64,000 nt of DNA from the NCBI GenBank assembly GCA_964433135.1, contig CAYSQW010000001.1:62001-126000 (forward strand), read 5' to 3'. The position numbers and the translations under genes are program-made. The notes under the pieces are model-generated. The model saw only the letters and a program-made list of their open reading frames with translations, searched no databases and was not told where the DNA came from. Positions 1 to 8,006 of the stretch are shown piece by piece. This DNA comes from CAYSQW01 sp964433135 (GTDB lineage: Bacteria > Acidobacteriota > Aminicenantia > Aminicenantales > Aminicenantaceae). Numbering within the stretch: the stretch's first letter is position 1; every line of letters starts with the position of its first letter.

Positions 1-1132
1 CCGCGACAACGCCCCGGTCGCGGAGTCGAAACCGAAACAGGCTGGCGCGCGGATGCCCCACACGCCCTTCGAACCGGCTCCCCCGGAGCATCGAAACCAA
101 TGTTTTCATGGCGTGGTAGCTTTTCCTTCGTCTCCAAGGCCTCGGCCGGGGATCGATCAAACCATAGCCAGGAGCCGCCAGCTGCCACCAGCAGATCCGC
201 TCCACCATTCCGCTGGCCAGGATTAAGATATAATAACGCGCCAGGTAATCCGCCTGCCTGCTCTCGGAAACATTCGGCTTCCCCGAGGCTGGAGAATATT
301 TCCCGGTCCCAGCCAACGGCCAATTGACTTCCGTGATCCAGAGATCCCTTTCCCCCCGCCCACAGCCATCCACGACGGCTTTCAGCAGGGCCAGCTTTTT
401 TGAGGTGTCCCATCCGTACTGCCGATTTTCCGGCGCCCCCATTCGATCCACGTAGAGAAAAGAACTGACTTTATCGAAGGATATCCGGCGCAGCACCGGG
501 GGATACAGATGAAACTCGAAATCGATGACGGCCGGTCCGACCAGCTTCACCTTGAATCGTCTCGCCAGCTCCACGGACGGAGCCGCCAACCGCAGGTATT
601 CCTGATAATCCCAGACTCCCCATTTCGTTCGGTTCCAGGCATGCCCGATTTCAAAGGCGGAACAGCGGCCCGCGAATCGAGAAAAAACGGCATGAAGAAA
701 CGTCTCCCAGTCGCGGGGATGCATAACGTCGGCTCTTCGCTGCAGCAGCGCGAGCGTGATATCGACGTCCTCCTTCTCGAGGCGGCGGATCAGATCGTCA
801 ACCATGCCCAGCTCATCCCGTTCCCAGGAGGGGATACGAACCAGCGTCTTCCGGATATCCATCGCCGCCAGGGAATCCACCACTTCAGCATTCCATTCCC
901 CCGCCGGAGAGACCGCCACGGCGAACGGATCCTCGATTTTCACCGGATGTTCATACATTCCCCGGTAGTAACGACGGTATCGGGTCAGGATCGGAACCGA
1001 CCGGACCGCGTTCCAAAACAGCATTCCGAGATAGCTGTCGGCATGCTTCCAATGATGCCGAAAACGCTCACTTTTCGGAGCCACGTTGTGAGGCTGATCG
1101 GCATACGGATTCCAGCGAAAATCTTCCGTCAT
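1..1132 (-). CDS. Glycoside hydrolase-like TIM-barrel protein (3' end outside window)
   Basis: The frame is open from an ATG at 1132 to the left edge, 377 codons without a stop, so the C-terminus is missing. Hydrophobic strands alternate with helices as in a clan-A (GH39-like) TIM barrel. Strand-end motifs are EIGHAWN at residues 161-167 and ITEVNW at 266-271, where Glu268 fits the nucleophile position. The Asn-Glu pair usual at the acid/base position reads His-Ala (164-165), so activity on glycosides is doubtful. The start lies one base after the stop of the upstream kinase gene, so the two are translationally coupled in the GT4-kinase-hydrolase operon. A role in surface polysaccharide metabolism is inferred from these neighbours. 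The exact family is uncertain. Confidence 0.6.
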   Translation of the reverse strand, partial: MTEDFRWNPYADQPHNVAPKSERFRHHWKHADSYLGMLFWNAVRSVPILTRYRRYYRGMYEHPVKIEDPFAVAVSPAGEWNAEVVDSLAAMDIRKTLVRIPSWERDELGMVDDLIRRLEKEDVDITLALLQRRADVMHPRDWETFLHAVFSRFAGRCSAFEIGHAWNRTKWGVWDYQEYLRLAAPSVELARRFKVKLVGPAVIDFEFHLYPPVLRRISFDKVSSFLYVDRMGAPENRQYGWDTSKKLALLKAVVDGCGRGERDLWITEVNWPLAGTGKYSPASGKPNVSESRQADYLARYYILILASGMVERICWWQLAAPGYGLIDPRPRPWRRRKSYHAMKTLVSMLRGSRFEGRVGHPRASLFRFRLRDRGVVA

Positions 1133-1133
1133 C

Positions 1134-1958
1134 TTACTGAAGCCTCAATTTTTCCGCCAGGCGGCGGAGTCTCAATTTCTTTTTCAAAACGATCCTGCCG
1201 CTGTAGATGTTTTTGTGAATCCGATACCAGCTCCATGTTGCCCAAGCAACCCGGGAAACCCGAAGGTAGCGCCCGAGAAAGTACTCTTGTTCGGAAGACG
1301 GGACACCCAAGCGGATTAGGTTTTTGACCCCCCGCATCATTCCCAACTTCCCGAGGACACGGATACGGTTTGTATCGATAAGGAAAAAGAACCAGTCGGA
1401 CCCCGTGCTTTTTCCAACCAGAATGTTGCCGTCGGAAAGATCTCGATGAAGCACTCCGCGCTGGTGAGCCTTTTCGAGAAAACCGGCCAGATCCGACAGC
1501 AGCTTCCGGAGCTCCGCTCCATGAAGACGACGAAAGAGAAAACGCAGTTCTTCCACCTGAGTTTGCATGACATAAACGAAAAAACCGGTCTTCGGGAATC
1601 CTCCGGTACTGTCTTGGAAATACGCGATGGGTCGGGGGGTGGGTATCCCCACCTCCCCCAGGGAATTCGCACTGCGCCACGCACGCAGCGCCTTGGAGGG
1701 AAAAAACCGGCTTTTCCATTTGTCCGGGCCCCGGAAATGAAACGCCTTGACCACGACATCCAACCGGGTTCCGTCCGGAAGGTCCAGCGGAACCACTCCG
1801 ACGCGATTTCTTCCTTCGAGCAGCATCCGTCCTCCGGGGATTTGGAAAAGGTCCTCGCCTTTTTCCAGGTTTGCGATCACGGCCTCATGGTTGAAATCCG
1901 GATGGATCCGACCCGAATATCCGGTAAGTTCTAGCGGAATTCCAAAATTTGTTTTCAT
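1134..1958 (-). CDS. LPS core / Kdo kinase-like protein (InaA/WaaP superfamily)
   Basis: A 274-aa protein kinase-fold enzyme. The catalytic loop reads HRDLSDGNILV, and a metal-binding LIDTNR takes the place of the usual DFG. Upstream lies a beta-strand Lys region (VVVKAF). This pattern matches the small lipopolysaccharide kinases (Kdo/heptose kinases) that phosphorylate core sugars at the inner membrane. The ATG at 1958 overlaps the preceding glycosyltransferase stop as ATGA and has a GGAG ribosome site; a longer frame to 2024 exists but lacks a better signal. It sits between a GT4 and a glycosidase-like gene, which supports a role in LPS or polysaccharide modification. The acceptor sugar cannot be told from sequence. 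Confidence 0.75.
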   Translation of the reverse strand: MKTNFGIPLELTGYSGRIHPDFNHEAVIANLEKGEDLFQIPGGRMLLEGRNRVGVVPLDLPDGTRLDVVVKAFHFRGPDKWKSRFFPSKALRAWRSANSLGEVGIPTPRPIAYFQDSTGGFPKTGFFVYVMQTQVEELRFLFRRLHGAELRKLLSDLAGFLEKAHQRGVLHRDLSDGNILVGKSTGSDWFFFLIDTNRIRVLGKLGMMRGVKNLIRLGVPSSEQEYFLGRYLRVSRVAWATWSWYRIHKNIYSGRIVLKKKLRLRRLAEKLRLQ

Positions 1959-3025
1959 CGGCTCCCGTCTTTTATCGAATCCAGCAAACGCATTCCGAGT
2001 GCGGCGGGAGCGTAATGATCCCATACGGTCCGCATTCCGTTTTCAGCGATATCTTTCCTCAATTGCGGGTTGCTTCTGAGTTCCAGCACGCTTCGAGCCA
2101 GATTTTCCGTAAGGGGCTCTCGGCAAAAGACCAGGTCCCGCTCATGCTGAAAAATTTCTTCCAGAGCAGGGGTTCGTGCCGAAATCACCGGTTTTCGCAT
2201 GGCCATCGCCTGGTAAACCTTATGCGGTACGACACGTCGGGCTTTTTCCGTATGTCCGAATATCCCCAAGCATATATCCGCTCGGGCTATCATCGCCGGA
2301 AAATCTCCCAGGGAACACCAGCTTCGGAAAAAAACATTCTCCGCATTCAACTCCGACACCAAAGCCTGGGCTTCCGCATGGGTCTGGCCGGAGCCGACGA
2401 GCTCGAATCGTATCTCCGGATCCGTTTCCGATACGATTTTTGCGGCCCGGATGATGACATCCACGCCATGAAGCGGCAGGAAAGATCCGAAAAACAACAC
2501 ACGGAAATCGCTGTTTTCAACCCTGCTCCGCGGTTTGAACAGATCGTCATCGAAGCCGACGGGAAGAACGATCACCTTGGATTCGGGAACCCCGAATTCA
2601 CTACAGTAGTACGACTTATGCGCTTCGGTGTCGGCCAGGATCCAATCGGGCAGACGAAGGGAAACCATGTCGATCATGCGATTCCACCATGCCGAAGGAG
2701 AATCCACGGATTTGACGCGCCGATCCAAGATCTTCGTTTCATAACGCGAAGCGAGCGGATCGAAGATGACCGTACGCGATGTCAGGAAGGCCAACAGCTT
2801 GACCAAAGGAACGTCTTTATGACAGAACTGAGGGACGAAGAACGCATCATGAGATCGTCGCAAGCGGAGGTAGCGTAAAACCAGAAGAGGATAGCGCAGC
2901 CAGAATTTGCGACCCGGCGGCATCCTGCACTCGAAAATGCCGGCTCCGCACCGCCGCAGGCCCTTCCGAATCACGGCAACCCGCGGATAGTCGAACTCAT
3001 ACGCCCCGAAAAAACAAATATCCAT
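1955..3025 (-). CDS. Glycosyltransferase family 4
   Basis: A 356-aa GT-B enzyme. The N-terminal Rossmann domain covers about residues 1-165. The C-terminal nucleotide-sugar domain starts at RVLFFGSF (175-182) and includes the GT4 nucleotide-binding segment near 265-282 (VPHKVYQAMAMRKPVIS). The conserved EX7E-like glutamates fall in ALEEIF near 287-292. It should transfer a sugar from an NDP-sugar onto a lipid-linked or LPS acceptor in the cytoplasm. It is first in a minus-strand operon with the LPS-type kinase and the glycosidase-like gene. Its promoter lies only 8 bases before the ATG, so the transcript should be almost leaderless. Donor and acceptor are unknown. Confidence 0.85.
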   Translation of the reverse strand: MDICFFGAYEFDYPRVAVIRKGLRRCGAGIFECRMPPGRKFWLRYPLLVLRYLRLRRSHDAFFVPQFCHKDVPLVKLLAFLTSRTVIFDPLASRYETKILDRRVKSVDSPSAWWNRMIDMVSLRLPDWILADTEAHKSYYCSEFGVPESKVIVLPVGFDDDLFKPRSRVENSDFRVLFFGSFLPLHGVDVIIRAAKIVSETDPEIRFELVGSGQTHAEAQALVSELNAENVFFRSWCSLGDFPAMIARADICLGIFGHTEKARRVVPHKVYQAMAMRKPVISARTPALEEIFQHERDLVFCREPLTENLARSVLELRSNPQLRKDIAENGMRTVWDHYAPAALGMRLLDSIKDGSR

Positions 3026-3033
3026 TGTGATTT

Positions 3034-3063
3034 AAAATAGCACCGCGGCTCTCCCGGTGTCAA
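3034..3063 (-). promoter_or_regulatory. Sigma-70-type promoter of the GT4 gene, leaderless geometry
   Basis: On the minus strand a perfect TTGACA (3058-3063) is followed 18 bases later by TATTTT (3034-3039). Only 8 bases separate the -10 from the ATG at 3025, so transcription should begin about 2 nt before the start codon. No Shine-Dalgarno sequence can fit. Confidence 0.55.
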
Positions 3064-3119
3064 ATGCGGGCGACGGCGCCCGGAGCCGCCGTGTCGATCC
3101 GGACGCCGCCGGGCTCAGG

Positions 3120-3148
3120 TTGACGCATCTCCGGGTATACGATAAGAT
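3120..3148 (+). promoter_or_regulatory. Sigma-70-type promoter of the Trm112-like/GT9 operon
   Basis: TTGACG at 3120-3125 and TAAGAT at 3143-3148 are separated by 17 bases. A clear GAGGAG-type ribosome site follows before the ATG at 3169. It is back-to-back with the minus-strand GT4 promoter. Confidence 0.5.
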
Positions 3149-3168
3149 ATTGAAAGAGGAGAAAGAAT

Positions 3169-3357
3169 ATGGCGATAGACCCGCAGCTGCTGGAGATTTT
3201 GGCATGCCCTTTATGCAAAAAGGAAGTGAAAATGACGGCCGACGAAAAGGGATTGAAATGCTCGAAATGCCATCGCGTGTATCCCATCAAGCAGGACATT
3301 CCGATCATGCTCATCGACGAGGCCACCATTGAACCGGAGAAAGAAACTCAGGCTTGA
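3169..3357 (+). CDS. Trm112-like (UPF0434/YcaR) small zinc-ribbon protein
   Basis: A 62-aa protein with the family signature: DPQLLEILACPLC near residues 4-16, a second CxxC (CSKC, 31-34) and a YPI(x)DIPIML tail. Bacterial members are about 55-65 aa long and bind zinc. In eukaryotes and archaea Trm112 activates methyltransferases; in bacteria the role is not settled, and the gene often lies near lipid A or LPS genes such as lpxK and kdsB. A strong GAGGAG ribosome site precedes the ATG. The end overlaps the next gene (a GT9 LPS-type transferase) by 29 bases, which suggests coupled translation. Confidence 0.8.
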   Translation: MAIDPQLLEILACPLCKKEVKMTADEKGLKCSKCHRVYPIKQDIPIMLIDEATIEPEKETQA

Positions 3358-4414
3358 TCCCGCCTCCGTAAATAACATCCTTTTTATCAGACTCCGCCGT
3401 ATCGGAGACATCATCATGACGACCCCGGCCTTGGCGGCTCTTCGCCGGGCCTGTCCCAACGCCGCCATCACCTATGTCGTCGACGAACCCTATCGAGAGC
3501 TGGTGGAGGGACACCCCGCGCTTCAGCGGATCATCCGCCTCCCCCGGAAGCTGTCGGCAGCCGAATTCCTGAGAAGGATCAAACCGCTTCGTCGAACGAA
3601 ATACGATATCGTCATTGATCTGCATTCCGGCCCCCGGGCCTCGCTGTTGACAGGTTTCTGCCGGGCCGGTCTGAAGGTCGGATACAAGATCAGATACCGT
3701 CACGTCTTCTATGACGTCAAGGTCGCCAGGAAACCTCCGAGCGGACACGTCCACAGCGTTGAAAATCACATCAGTGCGATCAAGGCCGCGGGAATCCCTG
3801 TTTCTTCGATTCCTCCTCTCAGCATGGCGCCCGAGTTGGACGCGGAGAAGATGAAGGTTCGTGCCTTCATGACCCAATTCGGCTTGAGCAACCGCGCCTT
3901 TCTGGTCCTCCATATCGGCGCGGGAAACCGTTTTCGTGAGTGGGGAACGAAGAATCTCATCGAGTTCATCGATATTCTGGATGAACGCACCTCATTTCCG
4001 GTGGTCCTGATAGGCGCTTCGGAGGACCTCACATCGGCGGAGACGATCCTGAGGACATGCAGAAAACCACCGTTTTCGCTGGTGGGGCGGCTCGGTCTTC
4101 GTGAACTCCGCCATCTGATCGAACTGTCCCGGATATTCGTCGGCCCGGACAGCGGTCCCATGCATATCGCCGCCACCACTTCAACCCCCATCGCTGCATA
4201 TTTCGGTCCCACTCTGCCCGCCCATTTCGCTCCCTGGAAAGCAAAACACGTCGTCATCGAAAAAGATATCCCCTGCCGTCCTTGTCGACAAACCGCCTGC
4301 GTCACAAACGATTTCCGCTGCATCCGCGGCATAACGGCGGAAGAGGTCTTCAAAGCCTGCCTTCCCTTCCTGAGGGCGCCTTCCTCCCCCCCTCCCTCCA
4401 CACAGGGAGTTTGA
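3329..4414 (+). CDS. Glycosyltransferase family 9 (heptosyltransferase-like)
   Basis: A 361-aa protein of the ADP-heptose:LPS heptosyltransferase family. The N-terminal motif ILFIRLRRIGDIIMTTPAL (about residues 17-35) and the C-terminal ADP-heptose-binding region, with GPDSGPMHIAA near 270-280 followed by a Cys-rich IPCRPCRQTAC segment, are both typical. It would add L-glycero-D-manno-heptose or a related sugar to the LPS inner core at the cytoplasmic face. No ATG allows a complete N-terminus. The TTG at 3329, six bases after GAGG, gives the full domain and overlaps the Trm112-like gene. The heptose-7-phosphate kinase 3.5 kb downstream supports a heptose-containing core. Confidence 0.85.
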   Translation: MNRRKKLRLDPASVNNILFIRLRRIGDIIMTTPALAALRRACPNAAITYVVDEPYRELVEGHPALQRIIRLPRKLSAAEFLRRIKPLRRTKYDIVIDLHSGPRASLLTGFCRAGLKVGYKIRYRHVFYDVKVARKPPSGHVHSVENHISAIKAAGIPVSSIPPLSMAPELDAEKMKVRAFMTQFGLSNRAFLVLHIGAGNRFREWGTKNLIEFIDILDERTSFPVVLIGASEDLTSAETILRTCRKPPFSLVGRLGLRELRHLIELSRIFVGPDSGPMHIAATTSTPIAAYFGPTLPAHFAPWKAKHVVIEKDIPCRPCRQTACVTNDFRCIRGITAEEVFKACLPFLRAPSSPPPSTQGV

Positions 4415-4616
4415 ACTTTTTCGTGTTCTGGGTTATCATCCCGGTGTTCTCACCCGGCTGTTTCGCGGACGGGGACGGCAGCGGTCGAACCGATCGTCCA
4501 TTATCGCCCCCATCCTTCCCGGACGCCGGATGGAATACGTGAGTTACAATTCAATTTAAAGTTCACCGGATGATTCGACAACGGCTTGATCGCCTGAATA
4601 CGGAAGCGATAGAGAA

Positions 4617-5789
4617 ATGACACGGATTCGCCTGCTGCCTCTGTGTATCGGCACTTTTCTGTTTTTCTCCATGTCCTCCATCACCGCCAGTCAAATATCA
4701 CTGGGCATCGCCGTCCTTTTATGGCTGATAAGACTGATCCGGAGACAGGACCGCCTGGAATTTCCCGGGTTTTTCTGGGCTCTGCTTGCATACGCCGGAC
4801 TGTCGCTTATGGCCTGTATCTTTTCTTTCAATCCGGAAGAAAGCTTCCGGGACAGCAGGGAACTGCTGCTGCTGCTGATCATCCCGCTGGTAACCACCGC
4901 CTTCCTCCGAAAGCGAACCCTTGAGCGCACACATCTGTCACTGCTGGCTTCGGGCATCATCTCTCTCCTCTACTCGCTCTATCTCTTTGCATTCCATTCT
5001 TCTCCGGGAGAGCGTATCGCGGGTTTCATGGGACATTATATGACTCAAGCCGGTCTGCTGGTAATCTTCGGATGTACGGCCTTGAGCTTTTTTCTCTTTC
5101 AGCGCAAGCGGCTGCGGTTCGTATGGGGGGCGGCATTCGGGCTCGCGGGAATGGCCTTGATGCTAACGCTCACCCGGAGCGCCTGGGTCGGTATGTTCGT
5201 GGGAACCGCGGTTCTCATCTGGCTCTACAAACCCAAGGTCCTGGTTCTGCTTCCCTTTCTTCTGGGATTGTTCATCATCGCCGCGCCGGCGCAAATCCGC
5301 CGCCGCGCCGTCAGCATCTTTGATCTGAATAACGCCACCAACCATCAGAGGATCGAATATATTCGCGGGGGAATGAAAGTGGTCCGGAACTACCCGTTAT
5401 TCGGAACAGGACCCAACATGGTCAATATCGAGATCAAGCGGGACAAATACGGCCTTTCGGAAGAAGCCAAGCCGCTGGCCGTCCACCTCCACAACAACCT
5501 CATCCAGATCGCGGCCGAACGCGGGATCCCAGCGCTCCTTGCATGGTTGTCCTTTTTCCTCTTGACGGCCGGAGCCCTGATCAAGCGCCTTAAAATCGAA
5601 GATCCGGAATCGAGACCTTTGACCGCCGCCGCTCTGGCCGCACTGTTCGCTTTTTTCGCGGCGGGGCTTTTCGAATACAATTTCGGCGATTCCGAAGTCG
5701 CCGCTCTTTTTCTATATGTCATCACCATCCCCTTCGCCCAGGAAAGGGTCCTGCGGCTTCAGGAGACGGCACCCGAATCCCATGAGTGA
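4617..5789 (+). CDS. waaL: O-antigen ligase / Wzy_C family membrane protein
   Basis: A 390-aa polytopic membrane protein with about ten hydrophobic segments. A long periplasmic loop around residues 230-290 contains NATNHQRIEYIRGG, GTGPN and a VHLHNNLIQIAAERG segment. This is the Wzy_C arrangement shared by O-antigen ligase WaaL and O-antigen polymerases. The conserved loop Arg and the His of HLHNN fit the ligase/polymerase active site. It would join undecaprenyl-linked polysaccharide to lipid A-core in the periplasm. Ligase is favoured over polymerase because core-building genes surround it, but sequence alone does not decide. About 200 bases without a gene precede it, and the ribosome site is weak. 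Confidence 0.75.
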   Translation: MTRIRLLPLCIGTFLFFSMSSITASQISLGIAVLLWLIRLIRRQDRLEFPGFFWALLAYAGLSLMACIFSFNPEESFRDSRELLLLLIIPLVTTAFLRKRTLERTHLSLLASGIISLLYSLYLFAFHSSPGERIAGFMGHYMTQAGLLVIFGCTALSFFLFQRKRLRFVWGAAFGLAGMALMLTLTRSAWVGMFVGTAVLIWLYKPKVLVLLPFLLGLFIIAAPAQIRRRAVSIFDLNNATNHQRIEYIRGGMKVVRNYPLFGTGPNMVNIEIKRDKYGLSEEAKPLAVHLHNNLIQIAAERGIPALLAWLSFFLLTAGALIKRLKIEDPESRPLTAAALAALFAFFAAGLFEYNFGDSEVAALFLYVITIPFAQERVLRLQETAPESHE

Positions 5790-6930
5790 TCCCTCCCGAG
5801 CTCAAAAACATAGATGGAGCTTTCGTCCGGGGCGCATCCTGATGGTCCTGCTGTCCGTCTATCTCATTTGGCTGACCGCGCACCTGCTTCGATTCAGATC
5901 CTACTCGAGTCTTCCGTTCCCCGACTCCATTCACGAGACCGCCGGAGCTTACCATATCCACAGCACTCACTCGGACGGAAGGAAGGACGTCGCGTCGATC
6001 GCCCGGGAAGGGGCCTGCGCCGGACTCGCCTTCGTGATCCTGACCGATCACGGCCGCCCCAATTTTAAATCCCTGGACAGTCAGGGCTGGAAGCATGGCA
6101 TTCTGGTCCTGGCGGGGAGCGAACTCTCCGTTAACCGGGGACACCTGGTCGCACTGGGCCTTGAAGAACCCTACCCTCAATTTTCTCAGAACGCCGAGGT
6201 CTCGGCGGCCCAGATCCGCGCCGCCCGAGGACTTTCCGTTATCGCTCATCCCTATTCCAAGGTGGCATGGTCCTGGGGGCCCGAAGCCGGATATTCCGGT
6301 TTGGAGATCATCAACGCCGACAGCATGCTGAGAAAAGATTTCCTGTCCACCCTCGCGTTCATTCCGGCTCTCCCCATCAATCCCCGCCTCACTCTCCTGA
6401 AAACCTTGGACCGACCGGAAAAGAACCTGGCGAAATGGGATGCCATGAACCGGGAAGGACGCGTTTTCGGCTTTTACAGCACGGACGCCCATCTGCTCTA
6501 CCGGCCGCTGTTCACCCTGCTCAATCTTCACTGTCTGCTGAACGAAAGCCTCTCGGCCGATTTCGCCACCGCGCGCGGGCAGATACGAGACGCTCTGCTC
6601 CAGGGGCGGTTTTTCAACGCGGTGGACGCAGCCGCCCATTCCCGCGGCTTCCGTTTTACCGGGCGCCGGCAAGGTGAAATCATCCCTATGGGGAAGGCGG
6701 TTCCATGGAAGCCCGAGACCGAATTGGTCGTTCGCACTCCTTATTCCTTCGCCCATGAAACCCGCCTGCTCTATAACGGACGTGTCATCGCGGAATCCCG
6801 GGCAAACGAGCTCATCGTGCCGGCGGAGGCGCCGGGCGTTTACCGCACGGAAATCTATATCCGGGAAAGGACCCCCTTGAAACGGGACATCCCATGGATC
6901 ATTTCCAATCCCATCTATCTCGTGGAGTAA
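5782..6930 (+). CDS. Membrane-anchored PHP-domain phosphoesterase
   Basis: A 382-aa protein with a single hydrophobic anchor at about residues 15-35 followed by a PHP domain. Metal ligands are visible in YHIHSTHSDGR (near 55-66), ILTDHG (near 90-95) and later His/Asp positions (VIAHPYSK, STDAH). This is the CehA/McbA-type PHP subfamily; family members hydrolyse phosphoesters with several divalent metals. The ATG at 5782 overlaps the waaL stop (ATGAGTGA), so the two are coupled. The substrate may be a sugar or lipid phosphate at the membrane, inferred only from the LPS context. Confidence 0.75.
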   Translation: MSDPSRAQKHRWSFRPGRILMVLLSVYLIWLTAHLLRFRSYSSLPFPDSIHETAGAYHIHSTHSDGRKDVASIAREGACAGLAFVILTDHGRPNFKSLDSQGWKHGILVLAGSELSVNRGHLVALGLEEPYPQFSQNAEVSAAQIRAARGLSVIAHPYSKVAWSWGPEAGYSGLEIINADSMLRKDFLSTLAFIPALPINPRLTLLKTLDRPEKNLAKWDAMNREGRVFGFYSTDAHLLYRPLFTLLNLHCLLNESLSADFATARGQIRDALLQGRFFNAVDAAAHSRGFRFTGRRQGEIIPMGKAVPWKPETELVVRTPYSFAHETRLLYNGRVIAESRANELIVPAEAPGVYRTEIYIRERTPLKRDIPWIISNPIYLVE

Positions 6931-6935
6931 ACATC

Positions 6936-7904
6936 ATGACGAAATTCGACATAGACCATATGAAAACCCTCGTTCGCAGCTTTCCCTCCAAGCGGGTGCT
7001 GGTGATCGGAGACCTTATGCTGGACAAGTATCTTTGGGGAAAAGTCGGCCGCATCTCGCCGGAAGCCCCGGTTCCCATCGTTGAAGTTCAGCGGGACACA
7101 TCCTGTTTGGGGGGTGCCGGAAACGTCAGCCATAATCTCGAAAGCCTGGGAGCCAAACCGCTTCTGGTCGGAATCGTCGGCTGCGACGCGGAAGGGGAAT
7201 GGATCAAGGCAAACGTGCGGGACAGTCACGGGATCATCACCACCGAGCAAAGACCCACGACGGTAAAAACCCGGATCATCGCTCACCAACAGCAGGTCGT
7301 CCGCGTCGACCAGGAACAAAAAAACCCCATTCCCTCTTCTCTTGAAACGCGGATCCTATCGATCGTGCAGGAAGAACGGTACGAGGGGATACTGATCTCC
7401 GATTACAATAAAGGACTCCTCACCCGATCCTTGATGAAAAAAGTCCTGCCGTTCGCCCAACAAAAGAAGATACCGGTTTTCGTGGATCCCAAGATCGAGA
7501 ATTTCTCCTTGTTCTCTCCCGTAACCCTGATCAATCCCAATCACGTGGAAGCGGAGCAGATCGTTCACCACCCCTGTCTCACCGATGACCAGGTGGAAAA
7601 GGCCGGCCACAAGATCCTGGAAAAAATATCCGCCCGCTATCTTATCCTCAAGCGGGGAGAACAGGGCCTCTCCGTCTTTGAAAAAGACCGGGCCGCATAC
7701 CATATTCCGACGCATGCCAAGGAAGTTTTCGACGTCACCGGCGCCGGCGATACCGTGATTGCAACGGCGGCCCTGGCTCTTCTTTCAGGCGCCGATATCC
7801 GCCAGGCCGCTTTTCTCGCCAATACGGCCGCGGGGGTCGTCGTGGGGAAATTCGGCACCGCATCTCTCTCAATAGGTGAACTTGCCGAGGCTCTCGAAAC
7901 TTGA
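6936..7904 (+). CDS. rfaE1: D-glycero-beta-D-manno-heptose-7-phosphate kinase (single-domain)
   Basis: A 322-aa PfkB-family sugar kinase equal to domain 1 of HldE. GDLMLDKY (25-32) and GGAGNVSHNL (59-68) bind the sugar, and DVTGAGDT near the C-terminus carries the catalytic Asp and anion hole. It phosphorylates D-glycero-D-manno-heptose 7-phosphate at C1 for ADP-heptose synthesis. The cytidylyl/adenylyltransferase domain of fused HldE is absent, so HldC must be encoded elsewhere. The ATG at 6936 has GGAG eight bases upstream, five bases after the PHP gene stop; a longer frame from 6894 would overlap that gene without a signal. It supplies precursors to the GT9 enzyme upstream. Confidence 0.9.
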   Translation: MTKFDIDHMKTLVRSFPSKRVLVIGDLMLDKYLWGKVGRISPEAPVPIVEVQRDTSCLGGAGNVSHNLESLGAKPLLVGIVGCDAEGEWIKANVRDSHGIITTEQRPTTVKTRIIAHQQQVVRVDQEQKNPIPSSLETRILSIVQEERYEGILISDYNKGLLTRSLMKKVLPFAQQKKIPVFVDPKIENFSLFSPVTLINPNHVEAEQIVHHPCLTDDQVEKAGHKILEKISARYLILKRGEQGLSVFEKDRAAYHIPTHAKEVFDVTGAGDTVIATAALALLSGADIRQAAFLANTAAGVVVGKFGTASLSIGELAEALET

Positions 7905-7968
7905 TCCTGGAACCGCTCCTTCCTTTTGGTTCTTCCATGCAAAGGTTTTCCGTAAGGTAAAAATCGTT

Positions 7969-7974
7969 TATAAT
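7969..7974 (+). promoter_or_regulatory. Probable purF promoter -10 element
   Basis: A consensus TATAAT stands 32 bases before the purF ATG. The -35 region (around 7946-7952) is poor. A separate promoter is plausible because purF is unrelated to the LPS genes before it. Confidence 0.4.
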
Positions 7975-8006
7975 AGAGGGGATAAAGAAACGGAAAGGCA
8001 ATCAAC

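Noticed and set aside
509..1327. A 272-codon plus-strand frame
   Set aside because: It is antisense to the glycosidase-like gene, which has a continuous conserved protein pattern; the plus-strand product shows no family features and extends into the kinase gene.
4380..4430. Terminator after the GT9 gene (CTCCCT/AGGGAG hairpin)
   Set aside because: The T-run begins about eight bases after the stem and the stem overlaps the coding end, so the geometry does not fit.
4539..4565. GTGA...TCAC imperfect palindrome before waaL as a CRP-like operator
   Set aside because: Only the outer four bases pair well; the inner bases do not match a known operator.
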